Positions 44,775 to 53,840 of a stretch of DNA of 64,000 bases are shown one piece after another (the stretch's first letter is position 1; the number at the start of each line of letters is the position of its first letter). Location: contig OMXS01000002.1 of assembly GCA_900315095.1 (NCBI GenBank), positions 141,785 to 205,784 of the forward strand, given 5' to 3'. The DNA is from an uncultured Prevotellaceae bacterium (GTDB taxonomy: Bacteria; Bacteroidota; Bacteroidia; Bacteroidales; Bacteroidaceae). The position numbers and the translations under genes were made by a program. The notes beneath the pieces are model-generated. The model saw only the letters and a program-made list of their open reading frames with translations. It ran no database searches and had not been told where the DNA came from.

Positions 44775-44880
44775 TATACCTTTTAGATACTCAAAGACCC
44801 TTTTTCATCATGCGAAAAAGGGTCTTTGGGCATGTCAAACATGCTCTTTGGGAAGCCGAAGCATAATGTTTGGCATTATG
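44775..44880. repeat. 22-bp-period tandem array 5, with terminator
   Basis: After panE there are about four units of 22-23 bp (starting CAAAGACCC, AAAAAGGGTC, AAACATGCTC and AAGCATAATG). Two of them form a perfect 15-bp hairpin (44792-44806 with 44814-44828), which is the likely panE terminator and also faces the convergent channel gene. Confidence 0.78.
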
Positions 44881-44883
44881 ATG

Positions 44884-45699
44884 TTATAACTTCTCTCCGC
44901 AATGTGAGCAGTAACGGTCCTTGCTCCGCACCTTTCCGCCGCATCGTGGACATAGTCCTTTCTCCACTTTCTTGTTTGTTTCGTCTATGAATGTTGCAGA
45001 AACGATGCCCGTGGGTACGGCGATGATAGTGTAACCGAGCAGCATGATGAATGCTGAAAGGATTCTTCCGAGAGGCGTGACAGGCGTGATGTCGCCATAT
45101 CCCACGGTGGTCATAGTCACTATTGCCCAATAGACGCTGGTGCCTATGTCGGTGAACTCTGTGCCAGGCTGTCCGTTCTCAATCATATACATCAACGTTC
45201 CGAGACAGGTGACGAGGATGAGCACGAACATGAAATACACCATTATCTTGTTGAGGCTCTTGCGGAGCGAGTGCATGAGCAGGTAACCCTCGTTGAGAAA
45301 GCTGAACAGTTTGAAGATGCGGAACACGCGGATGAAACGGAACGAACGCAACAGTATCATGTAGCGCGCGCTCGGGAAGAAGAACGAGAGGTAGGGTGGC
45401 AGGGTGGCGAGAAGGTCGATGACACCGAAGAAACTCAATGCATAGTCGCGAGGACGTGGCGAGCAGTAGAGTCGTGCGATATATTCTATCGTGAAGAAAC
45501 CTGTGAGTATGTATTCAAGAATTTCGAGAATGGTCTTGAATGTGCGTGCCATAGTCGGCACACTCTCGATGAACGAGACAATGAGACTGAGGGAAATGGC
45601 AATGATGAGCACGATGTCGAACATCTTGCCTGCCGGGGTGTCAGCCTCGAAGATGATGTTGTAGAGATTCTCTTTCTCTAACCAAGACGGTTTCTTCAT
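44884..45699 (-). CDS. Voltage-gated K+ channel-like protein with C-terminal zinc ribbon
   Basis: The 271-residue membrane protein has six hydrophobic segments and a pore with TVGYGDITP (about 199-207), the K+ selectivity signature. The arginine-bearing segment RSFRFIRVFRIFKLF (about 118-132) looks like an S4 voltage sensor. The tail ends in a small zinc ribbon with CPRCGGK and CSHCGEKL, unusual on a channel of this size. It is likely an inner-membrane ion channel; the ribbon could be a redox or metal sensor or an assembly element. Confidence 0.87.
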   Translation of the reverse strand: MKKPSWLEKENLYNIIFEADTPAGKMFDIVLIIAISLSLIVSFIESVPTMARTFKTILEILEYILTGFFTIEYIARLYCSPRPRDYALSFFGVIDLLATLPPYLSFFFPSARYMILLRSFRFIRVFRIFKLFSFLNEGYLLMHSLRKSLNKIMVYFMFVLILVTCLGTLMYMIENGQPGTEFTDIGTSVYWAIVTMTTVGYGDITPVTPLGRILSAFIMLLGYTIIAVPTGIVSATFIDETNKKVEKGLCPRCGGKVRSKDRYCSHCGEKL

Positions 45700-45828
45700 A
45701 ATTATACCTCCTCTTTAACTTTCTTTCTTTTAAAGTATTGCTTCACTCGCTTGTCTTCCAGTTATTTCTCTGTTCCCAGTTTTCTTTTTCTTTCTCTGAA
45801 TATAACCTATAGAATAATCATTCGGCGC

Positions 45829-48027
45829 TTATTCTGCCACGAGGCGATATATGCAACTGTAATAGTCTTTGTCCAACGGCAGTTCAAGTCCGTTCTCCAT
45901 GAGCAGTCGTCCGCTCATTGTCTTGCCATTAAGTGTCGTAGGCTGTTGTCCGACGCGCACGTTCAGTTCGGTGATGCGGTAGTTGGTGTCGGGGTTAAGC
46001 CCTGCCAATCGTACTCGCGGAACAGGCTGATTGTAAAGGAATTGCAGACGATAGCCAAAAAGCACAGCCTCGTTCTTTTGGTCGTTTGTGTACATCAGCG
46101 ATGCGATTCCCTTGTTATCGTATGGCGACACCAGGCGATAGAGATTGCCGAGTTGCACGATGTCGCGAACGCCCTTGTAGTCGTTGATGGCACGGCGGCA
46201 TTGTTCGCGCTCTTCGTCGCTCATCTTGCTTGGCTGCAACTCTATTCCGAGACGCCCCGACATTGCAACATCGGTGCGGAACTTAATAGGAGTTGTGCGG
46301 CCGGTGTTCCAGTAGGGAGAATGACCTATGTGCTGGGCCATAGCGTTTGAGGGGAAGAAATAACTTGTTCCCCATTGTATGAAAACGCGCTGGTATGGGT
46401 CGTTATTGTCGCTTGTCCAGAACTCCTCGAAGTAGGGCAGAAGTCCATAGTTTACTCGTCCGCCACCGCTTGAGCAGTCTTGAATCACGAGGTTAGGATA
46501 CTTTGCGCGTATGCGCTCAAGCGTTTTTATAAGACCGCGATGATACTCGATGTAGAGGTGGCTCTGCTTATTGGCAGGCAGATAGGACGAACCGAAGTTC
46601 TGAAGAGAGCAGTTGGCGTCCCATTTTATGTATGCGATTTCAGGATTTTCGGTCATCAAGTCGTCGACAATGCGGAAAACGAAGTCCTGCACCTTTGGGT
46701 TGGTCATGTCGAGAAGCATCTGAGTGCCTCCGCGTCCCAGTTTCAGGTCGCGTCCCTTCTCTTGAAGCACCCAGTCGGGATGTTTCTCGAAGAACTCGCT
46801 CTTGGTGTTGCTGCTCTCAGGCTCAATCCAGATGCCGAAGTCGATGCCCAGGCTCTTTGCCTTCTTCACTAGTGTTGCTATGCCGTTGGGCAGTTTCTTC
46901 TTGTCAACCATCCAGTCGCCGAGTGTTGTCACGTCGTCGTTGCGCTGGTATTTGTCGCCAAACCATCCGTCGTCCATAACGAATAGTTCGCCACCCATGT
47001 CTTTGATGTCTTCCATCATCTGGAACATGCCGTCTTCCTTGATGTCGAAATAAACGCCTTCCCAAGAGTTGAGCAGAATCTTGCGGGTCTTGTCTCCTTG
47101 ATGCAGCCATCCTTCATGGCGCGCCCAGCGGTGGAAGTTACGGCTTACGCCGCCCATTCCCTCGTCAGACATGGTGATGGCAAGTTTCGGAGTGGTGAAC
47201 ACCTCGCGTGGTTCCAGAATGTATTCTGTTGTCTGCGGGTCGATGCCGGCATAGAAGTGATGCAGTTTGTTTCCTGTGGTGTTCACGCGGAGTTCGTAAT
47301 TACCGCTCCAGCAAAGTGCAGCACCTATTACTCGCCCTGTGTTTTCCTGCGGTTTGCCGTCGAGAGAGAACATCACTTCAGGTGCGTCGCAATGTGCATT
47401 GCGTGCTCCGTCGCTGTTGCGTATTATCTGTTCGCCAATGGTGAGCGGTTCCTCTACAGGCCAGGTCTCTGCACTCCAGTCGCCATGCATGTGAGTGAAC
47501 CACACGTTGCCCTGACGCATAACGAGATGTCCTGAGTCGTATCGTTTAAGTGTTATGGCTTTCTTCTCCGAATGCTGTATCTCCGTCCATGTCTCGATCA
47601 TGTCGAGGTTGTTATATGCCTTATAGAAGATTTTGAGGGTTACAGGATAAACCTTGTCTTTCATGGTGATCGTGGTGACGGTGGCATTTCCCTCGGTGCT
47701 GGTTGACACATTGTCAACGGTGGGGTAGAGTGTCCAGTTGCCGTCGGCGTGAAGCACCTGCAATGCAGGCAGCGCCAGCATGTCGTTTTCGCCGAATGAG
47801 GGGTATGCGAGAGAGTTGAACGCAGAACCCGATTCTGACAGTTGCTTGATTTCAGAATCGCTTAGGCGCGGACCATAGTAGTCCATAAATAGCTGACCTC
47901 CGTCATTGGCATGCATTACGATAGATGTTTTTGGGGTTTTCACTACAATGTCGCCTTCCCATGCCATTACAGGCATTGCAAGCGATAGAAGTGCAATAAC
48001 TACAATAGTTAAAGTTTTCTTTTTCAT
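45829..48027 (-). CDS. Alpha-galactosidase, GH36 family
   Basis: The 732-residue secreted enzyme has a signal peptide (MKKKTLTIVVIALLSLAMPVMA). The catalytic barrel has DDGWFGDKY (about 332), the nucleophile region YIKWDANCS and the acid/base region IQDCSSGGGRVNYG, all typical of GH36. It cleaves terminal alpha-galactosides such as raffinose or galactomannan side chains. It lies downstream of the GH28 gene on the same strand but has its own promoter overlapping the terminator. Confidence 0.92.
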   Translation of the reverse strand: MKKKTLTIVVIALLSLAMPVMAWEGDIVVKTPKTSIVMHANDGGQLFMDYYGPRLSDSEIKQLSESGSAFNSLAYPSFGENDMLALPALQVLHADGNWTLYPTVDNVSTSTEGNATVTTITMKDKVYPVTLKIFYKAYNNLDMIETWTEIQHSEKKAITLKRYDSGHLVMRQGNVWFTHMHGDWSAETWPVEEPLTIGEQIIRNSDGARNAHCDAPEVMFSLDGKPQENTGRVIGAALCWSGNYELRVNTTGNKLHHFYAGIDPQTTEYILEPREVFTTPKLAITMSDEGMGGVSRNFHRWARHEGWLHQGDKTRKILLNSWEGVYFDIKEDGMFQMMEDIKDMGGELFVMDDGWFGDKYQRNDDVTTLGDWMVDKKKLPNGIATLVKKAKSLGIDFGIWIEPESSNTKSEFFEKHPDWVLQEKGRDLKLGRGGTQMLLDMTNPKVQDFVFRIVDDLMTENPEIAYIKWDANCSLQNFGSSYLPANKQSHLYIEYHRGLIKTLERIRAKYPNLVIQDCSSGGGRVNYGLLPYFEEFWTSDNNDPYQRVFIQWGTSYFFPSNAMAQHIGHSPYWNTGRTTPIKFRTDVAMSGRLGIELQPSKMSDEEREQCRRAINDYKGVRDIVQLGNLYRLVSPYDNKGIASLMYTNDQKNEAVLFGYRLQFLYNQPVPRVRLAGLNPDTNYRITELNVRVGQQPTTLNGKTMSGRLLMENGLELPLDKDYYSCIYRLVAE

Positions 48028-48065
48028 ACAGGATAAGTTTTTTCAAAGGTTATGTTTCCGAAATA

Positions 48066-48096
48066 CAAAGGTATAAAAAATAAGCGAAACGTCAAA
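48066..48096 (-). promoter_or_regulatory. Promoter of the GH36 gene
   Basis: Minus-strand TTTG (48093-48096), a 19-bp spacer and TACCTTTG (48066-48073). The -33 element lies in the loop of the terminator hairpin at 48082-48107, so the two signals overlap. Confidence 0.75.
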
Positions 48097-48107
48097 ACGT
48101 TTCGCTT
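48082..48107. terminator. Hairpin terminator of GH28, usable on both strands
   Basis: A perfect 10-bp stem (48082-48091 with 48098-48107) with a 6-base loop has T-runs on both sides. It lies 20 bp after the GH28 frame. Confidence 0.8.
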
Positions 48108-48126
48108 GTTTTTTGATTATTGCTAT

Positions 48127-49510
48127 TTACCTCTTATAAGTCTCGAACTTACATCCTGTGATGTTTACATCAACAAAGTTGTCCTTGTCGATATCTTTCT
48201 TGGTGTAGAAGAATGACGCACTTCAGGCCTTCAAGTCCATGAGCGGAGATGGCGGTCTTGGAGTTGTGGCTCGTCACGCGGGTTATGTCTATGTCCTGGA
48301 AATCGGGGGCGAACTCCACTTTCTGGTTCTTCTGCTCCGAGCCTTCCTTGTAGTTGTATTTCTTGTCGATGTAGGTACACTCGAAGATGATAGCCTCTTC
48401 CTTGATGTCTGTCATCGTGATGTCACTTATCCTGATGCCCTCGGTCTTGCCGCCTCTGCCGACGCCGCTCTTGAAGCGCAGGCCGGTGTCTGTTCCGGAG
48501 AAAGTGCAACGGCGAACAACGATGTTCTTCATGCCGCCCGAAACATCAGAACCTATAACGAAACCGCCATGTGCATGGAATACTGTGTTGTCTTGAATGA
48601 GAATATCCTCGCAAGGGCCAGCCTTAACGCCAGATGCTCCTGTGCCTCCCTTCATGCATATGCCGTCGTCGCCAGCATCAACAACCGAGTTGATGAGGAG
48701 CACGGTGCGGCAGTTGCTCAGGTCGATGGCGTCTCCGTTCTGCGCATTCCACGGGCAGCGTACCGTAACGCCGTCAATTATCACATTCTCGCAACGTACA
48801 GGATGGAGGTGGAATCGCGGGGAGTTCTGTATCGTGACACCTTCAACCTTCACGTTCTTACAGTCGGTCAATCTGATGAGGTCGGCGCGCATCTTCTCTT
48901 GTGTCTCGCCGTCAGAAGCGATATTATCATAGTGCTTCAGCCCGTAAGGAAGCCAGATGCTGCCATCAGAAGAGATAGTTCCTCCCATGCTGGTGAACTC
49001 TTTCCATTCCACATCGCTCACCTTGTTGCGTTTCACAGGTCTCCATTGCGCGCCGTTTCCGTCGATTATTCCTTCGCCGGTGATGCAAATGTTAGTGCGT
49101 TTGCTTGCATTGATGAGTGGGGTGGCCTTGTCCTCTTTCACTCCGTTGTTCTCTTTCACGTGAAGAGTCTTGTCTGGCGATGCCATGATTATGGCGTTGC
49201 GCTCCAGATGAAGGTCGATGTTGTCCTTTAGGGAAATAAGTCCGGTGAGATAAACACCTTGCGGAACAACGAGTCTGCCGCCGCCTTTCTTCTCAAGTGC
49301 GCTAATGGCTTTTTTGAAAGCCTCTGTGTTTAGCGACAAACCATCGCCTACGCCTCCGAAGTCCTTGATATTCACTTCGTTGGCGGGAATCACGGGCTCC
49401 GTTACTTTAGTCATTGGCGAAGCCAGATTAGCATAGCAACCCGTGTAGTCTTTTGCTTCGGCAGAGACGAGAGCCAACAGTCCTGCCACAAAAACGATAA
49501 ACCTTTTCAT
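48127..49510 (-). pseudogene. GH28 polygalacturonase-like gene with a C-terminal frameshift
   Basis: The ATG at 49508-49510 gives a signal peptide (MKRFIVFVAGLLALVSAEA). The pectinase-type beta-helix carries the GH28 catalytic motifs NGDAIDL, DAGDDGICMKGG, GGFVIGSD and RFKSGVGRGG. The open frame stops at 48170 after AHGLEGLKCVILL, a tail unlike the family. Shifting the frame by one base around 48200 restores FFYTKKDIDKDN and a natural end, ETYKR, with a stop at 48127. So about 33 C-terminal residues are frameshifted. Catalytic residues are upstream of the break, so the short form may still work. A sequencing error is possible. Confidence 0.85.
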
Positions 49511-49713
49511 TGTTTTAGTCTTGTTTGTTATAGTTTGTTTTAGTAGAATTGTCTTGCGAGTGCAAAGATATGAATTAAAAAACAAATAAATGCAATTGTA
49601 ACAACATTTATCACAAAACGTAACAAAAATTTAATAACTCCTCACTCCTAACTAAAAAAGGAATGCCCCTGCAATGAGCGAACTCAAATACAGGGGCGGG
49701 TGAAAGGAGGAGG

Positions 49714-49786
<73 letters not shown>

Positions 49787-49924
49787 ATTGGTTTTGTTTG
49801 CGGGTGCAAAGGTACAACTTTTTATTTTATTATTTCGACACCAGTCGTTATTTTTGTCTTGTGTTATTGTTTTTTAACAAATGGCGATTGCTTTCTCTGT
49901 TTCTTCCGTTTGGACGTGAAAAGA

Positions 49925-49958
49925 ATAATCCCGTGGTCGGGAAGAACCACGGGATTAT
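49925..49958 (-). terminator. Intrinsic terminator of rpsA
   Basis: A perfect 13-bp stem (49925-49937 with 49946-49958) lies 29 bp past the rpsA stop codon, followed by a T-rich tract on the minus strand. Confidence 0.8.
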
Positions 49959-49986
49959 ACATTATTATATTATAGGGAGTTTCTGA

Positions 49987-51762
49987 TTACTCGCCCTTCT
50001 CAAGTTTAGCCTTGAGTTCTGCAAGACCAGCGATGTCGCCGAGAGTGGTGCTTGCTGCAACATTGTTGATTGCAGGTGCTTCCTCTTTCTTAGCAGCGCG
50101 TGGCTTGCGAGCAGCCTTCTTAGGCTCTTCCTTCGCGTCCTCGAAGGTACGGCTGTGTGAAAGGATGATACGCTTTGTCTCCTTTACGAACTCGATTACC
50201 TTGAAGTCGAGTTCCTCGCCAAGCTGTGCCTGTGAACCGTCTTCCTTGATGAGGTGCTTTGGAGTAGCGAAGCCTTCGCCACCTTCGTTGAGAGCGATAA
50301 CGGCACCCTTGTCGATAACCTCAGTAATCTTGCCCTGGTGAACAGAACCTGGAGTGTAGAGTGTCTCGTAAGTGTCCCAAGGATTGTCCTCAAGCTGCTT
50401 GTGGCCGAGAGAGAGACGGCGGTTCTCCTTGTCTATTTCGAGAACAACAACGTCGATTTCTGCGCCAACCTGAGTGAACTCTGATGGGTGCTTAACCTTC
50501 TTTGTCCAAGAGAGGTCGCTGATGTGGATAAGTCCGTCAACACCTTCCTCGAGTTCAACGAAGATACCGAAGTTAGTGAAGTTGCGAACCTTAGCGGTGT
50601 GCTTGCTGCCAACAGGATACTTAACCTCGATTGTCTCCCATGGGTCTTCCTTAAGCTGCTTGATGCCGAGAGACATCTTGCGCTCCTCGCGGTCGAGAGT
50701 AAGGATAACTGCCTCTACCTCGTCGCCAACGTGCATGAATTCCTGTGCGCTGCGGAGATGCTGGCTCCAAGACATTTCTGAAACGTGGATAAGTCCTTCA
50801 ACGCCCGGTGCAATCTCAACGAATGCGCCGTAGTCAGCGATAACGACAACCTTACCCTTAACGTGGTCACCAACCTGAAGGTCTGCGCTGAGAGCATCCC
50901 ATGGGTGTGGGGTGAGCTGCTTCAGACCGAGAGCGATACGCTTCTTCTCGTCGTCAAAGTCGAGAATAACAACGTTGATCTTCTGGTCGAGAGCAACAAC
51001 TTCGTGTGGATCGCTTACGCGGCCCCAAGAAAGGTCTGTGATGTGGATGAGTCCGTCAACACCGCCGAGGTCAACGAATACACCGTAAGAAGTGATGTTC
51101 TTAACGGTACCTTCGAGAATCTGACCCTTTTCGAGCTTGCCGATAATCTCCTTCTTCTGTGCCTCGAGTTCTGCCTCGATGAGAGCCTTGTGAGAAACGA
51201 CAACGTTGCGGTATTCCTGGTTGATTTTTACAACCTTGAACTCCATTGTCTTGCCTACGAATACATCGTAGTCGCGTATTGGGTGAACGTCGATCTGGCT
51301 GCCTGGCAAGAATGCCTCGATGCCAAATACATCTACGATCATACCGCCCTTTGTGCGGCACTTCACGTAACCCTGGATAACCTCATTGTTCTCAAGAGCA
51401 GCGTTAACACGCTCCCAGCTCTTGCTTACGCGAGCCTTCTTGTGAGAAAGCAACAGCTGACCTTTGCGGTCTTCCTGATTCTCAACGTAAACCTCAACGA
51501 TGTCGCCAACCTTAAGGTCTGGGTTGTAGCGGAACTCGCTTGCAGGAATGATACCATCACTCTTGTAGCCGATGTTTACGATGACTTCTTTCTTGTCAAC
51601 GGAGATAACCTTACCGTCAACAACTTGATGCTCTGAAACCTTGTTAAGGGTTTCGTCGTAAGCCTTTTCAAGTTCTTCTTTGCTTACGCTTGCGCTGCTG
51701 CCATTCTCGAATTCTTCCCAGTTGAAGTCTTCCAGTGGCTGAACGTTCTTTAAATCTGACAT
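49987..51762 (-). CDS. rpsA: 30S ribosomal protein S1
   Basis: The 591-residue protein holds six S1-type RNA-binding repeats. The clearest are the last four, each with G(V/I)F(V)-type and DGLIH(I/V)S(D/E) stretches (GVDGLIHITDLSW, GVEGLIHVSEMSW, GVDGLIHISDLSW). A lysine/alanine-rich tail (KKAARKPRAAKKEE) follows. S1 binds mRNA on the small subunit. It is monocistronic. The roughly 70-nt leader has small CCGC/GCGG and GCC/GGC hairpins that might allow autoregulation. Confidence 0.96.
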   Translation of the reverse strand: MSDLKNVQPLEDFNWEEFENGSSASVSKEELEKAYDETLNKVSEHQVVDGKVISVDKKEVIVNIGYKSDGIIPASEFRYNPDLKVGDIVEVYVENQEDRKGQLLLSHKKARVSKSWERVNAALENNEVIQGYVKCRTKGGMIVDVFGIEAFLPGSQIDVHPIRDYDVFVGKTMEFKVVKINQEYRNVVVSHKALIEAELEAQKKEIIGKLEKGQILEGTVKNITSYGVFVDLGGVDGLIHITDLSWGRVSDPHEVVALDQKINVVILDFDDEKKRIALGLKQLTPHPWDALSADLQVGDHVKGKVVVIADYGAFVEIAPGVEGLIHVSEMSWSQHLRSAQEFMHVGDEVEAVILTLDREERKMSLGIKQLKEDPWETIEVKYPVGSKHTAKVRNFTNFGIFVELEEGVDGLIHISDLSWTKKVKHPSEFTQVGAEIDVVVLEIDKENRRLSLGHKQLEDNPWDTYETLYTPGSVHQGKITEVIDKGAVIALNEGGEGFATPKHLIKEDGSQAQLGEELDFKVIEFVKETKRIILSHSRTFEDAKEEPKKAARKPRAAKKEEAPAINNVAASTTLGDIAGLAELKAKLEKGE

Positions 51763-51965
51763 AAAATAATTAATTAAAATTGTTATTAATAAAGTTAGAC
51801 TTTATGTGAATTAACTCGTGCCATGCGGCAGAAAACCGCAAAGCGGGTGCAAAATTACAAAAAATATTTCAAATAGCGGTTATCTTGTTGAAAATCTTTG
51901 CTTTACAAGGCCGTTATTGTCATTGTTTTTAATTATTATTAACTAACCGCTAACCTTAATGCAAA

Positions 51966-51995
51966 AGAAAACCGCCAAACTCTGAGAGTCTGGCG
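51966..51995 (-). terminator. Intrinsic terminator of the small lipoprotein gene
   Basis: A GCCGCCAGACTC/GAGTTTGGCGG-type stem reads on the minus strand and is followed by TTTTCTTTT. It lies about 35 bp past the stop codon at 52028. Confidence 0.75.
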
Positions 51996-52027
51996 GCAAT
52001 TTTCTTTGCTTTTCTGTTCGAGCTAAA

Positions 52028-52201
52028 TTATTTAGCTGAGTCAGCAGCAGCGCTATCTACTGGAGTAGCAACTGAGTCAGCAGCGCTGTCAGCAACAACT
52101 GTAGAATCAGTTGTCTGAGCGTCGTTGTTTGCCTTCTGCTCTGTGCAAGATGCGAATGAGATAGCTGCGATAGCTACGAACATTAAAACTAACTTTTTCA
52201 T
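52028..52201 (-). CDS. Small acidic lipoprotein
   Basis: The 57-residue frame is short but has a clear lipoprotein signal: MKKLVLMFVAIAAISFASC with lipobox FASC. The mature part is rich in Ala, Asp, Ser and Thr (DSTVVADSAADS and PVDSAAADS) with no recognisable domain. It ends at a good terminator and has AT-rich sequence upstream. Similar short Ser/Ala/Asp lipoproteins are common in Bacteroidales; function unknown. Confidence 0.75.
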   Translation of the reverse strand: MKKLVLMFVAIAAISFASCTEQKANNDAQTTDSTVVADSAADSVATPVDSAAADSAK

Positions 52202-52485
52202 TTTCTTTGCTTTTTAAATCTGTAAAACAATCATTTGTTTATTAAAACGGTGCAAAGGTAAGCATTTTTTTGATACGTTGTTCTTTTTTTTGAGTTTTTT
52301 TTTAGGTGTTTTTGTAACTTTTTTGCAACGTGCTGAATATCAGTCGTTTATAAATGTTTAAATACTGTTAAAATTTTAGTTAATCGTAAGTTGTGTGCCC
52401 AAACAGCGTTTTTTTCAACTTTATTTTGTACCTTTGCAGTCGTTATAACATGCGTGCTCTTGCGCGCGTATATATAATAAGGTAT

Positions 52486-53829
52486 ATGATAGACACTTCA
52501 GTATTCCAGAACAAGACTGCAAAGTATGTCACATTAGGCTGTAAGTTGAATTTCTCCGAGACTTCCACTTTCGGCAAGATGTTGCAGGAGATGGGCGTTC
52601 GCACCGTTGACAAGGGTGAGAAGGCCGACCTTTGCATGATTAACACTTGTAGCGTTACTGAAGTGGCCGACCACAAATGCCGTCAGGCGATACACAAACT
52701 TGTGAGGGAGAACCCCGGTGCTTTCGTGGTGGTGACCGGCTGCTATGCTCAGCTTGAGGCTCAGACGGTTGCCGAGATACCAGGCGTGAGTCTTGTGCTT
52801 GGAAGCAATGAGAAGGCTACCCTGATACAGTTCCTCTCGGAAGAGTGGGGCAGGGCGATGCAGGGCAGCGCTGAACAGGGAGTCTATCATGTGGTTAAGA
52901 CAAAAGACATCAAGTCGTTTGCTCCATCATGTTCGCGCGGCAACCGCACAAGATATTTCCTCAAGGTGCAAGACGGGTGCGACTATTTCTGCACATATTG
53001 CACCATTCCCTATGCGCGAGGCTTCAGCCGGAATCCCTCTATCAGTTCTTTGGTGAAGCAGGCAGAGCAGACGGCGCTGGAAGGCGGCAAGGAGATAGTG
53101 CTTACGGGAGTGAACATCGGAGACTTTGGCAAGACAACGGGCGACTCGTTCATCGACTTGCTCAGGGCTTTGGATGATGTCGAGGGAATCAAAAGATATC
53201 GCATCAGCAGCATAGAACCTGATTTGCTGACCGACGAGATAATATCTTTCTGTGCTGGAAGTCGCAGCTTCATGCCGCATTTCCACATCCCTTTGCAGAG
53301 TGGAAGCGATGAGGTGCTCCGGCTGATGCACCGCCGTTACGACTCGGCGTTGTTCGCTCATAAGATAAACCTCATAAAGGAAGCGATGCCCGATGCCTTC
53401 ATCGGCGTCGATGTAATGGTGGGAACGCGTGGCGAGACACCCGAGCGTTTCGAGGAATGCTACGACTTGCTTGAACGGCTCGACGTCACTCAACTGCATG
53501 TGTTCCCTTACTCCGAGCGCCCGGGTACGGCGGCATTGAAGATTCCGTATGTGGTAAGCGACAAGGACAAGAAAGCGCGCTCGCACAGGCTTTTGGAACT
53601 CTCAGACAGGAAGACACGCTCTTTCTATAAGAGGTACATCGGCACAGAGGCGGAAGTGCTCTTCGAGAAGGCAGCAAGGGGGCGTTCCATGCATGGCTTC
53701 ACCCGCAATTACATTCGTGTGGAACTCCCCGCACGACTCGCAAGCGACGAACTTGACAACCAGCTTGTAATGGTCCGTCTCGGCGATTTCAATCATGACG
53801 GCTCTGCTTTGAGGTGCGAAATAATATAA
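52486..53829 (+). CDS. mtaB: tRNA t6A37 methylthiotransferase MtaB
   Basis: The 447-residue radical SAM enzyme adds the methylthio group to t6A37 of tRNA. It starts MIDTSVFQNKTAKYVTLGCK, with the N-terminal UPF0004 cysteines in TLGCKLNFSE, INTCSVTE and VTGCYAQ. The radical-SAM CxxxCxxC is in DGCDYFCTYCTIPYARG, and a TRAM domain closes the protein. A frame open to 52393 would add a hydrophobic stretch unlike the family. A TACCTTTG element at 52429-52436 supports a start at 52450 or 52486, and family alignment favours 52486. Confidence 0.9.
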   Translation: MIDTSVFQNKTAKYVTLGCKLNFSETSTFGKMLQEMGVRTVDKGEKADLCMINTCSVTEVADHKCRQAIHKLVRENPGAFVVVTGCYAQLEAQTVAEIPGVSLVLGSNEKATLIQFLSEEWGRAMQGSAEQGVYHVVKTKDIKSFAPSCSRGNRTRYFLKVQDGCDYFCTYCTIPYARGFSRNPSISSLVKQAEQTALEGGKEIVLTGVNIGDFGKTTGDSFIDLLRALDDVEGIKRYRISSIEPDLLTDEIISFCAGSRSFMPHFHIPLQSGSDEVLRLMHRRYDSALFAHKINLIKEAMPDAFIGVDVMVGTRGETPERFEECYDLLERLDVTQLHVFPYSERPGTAALKIPYVVSDKDKKARSHRLLELSDRKTRSFYKRYIGTEAEVLFEKAARGRSMHGFTRNYIRVELPARLASDELDNQLVMVRLGDFNHDGSALRCEII

Positions 53830-53840
53830 TTCAAACAGAA

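Noticed and set aside
48239-49231. 330-residue plus-strand reading frame
   Set aside because: It is antisense to the GH28 gene, whose catalytic motifs are clear.
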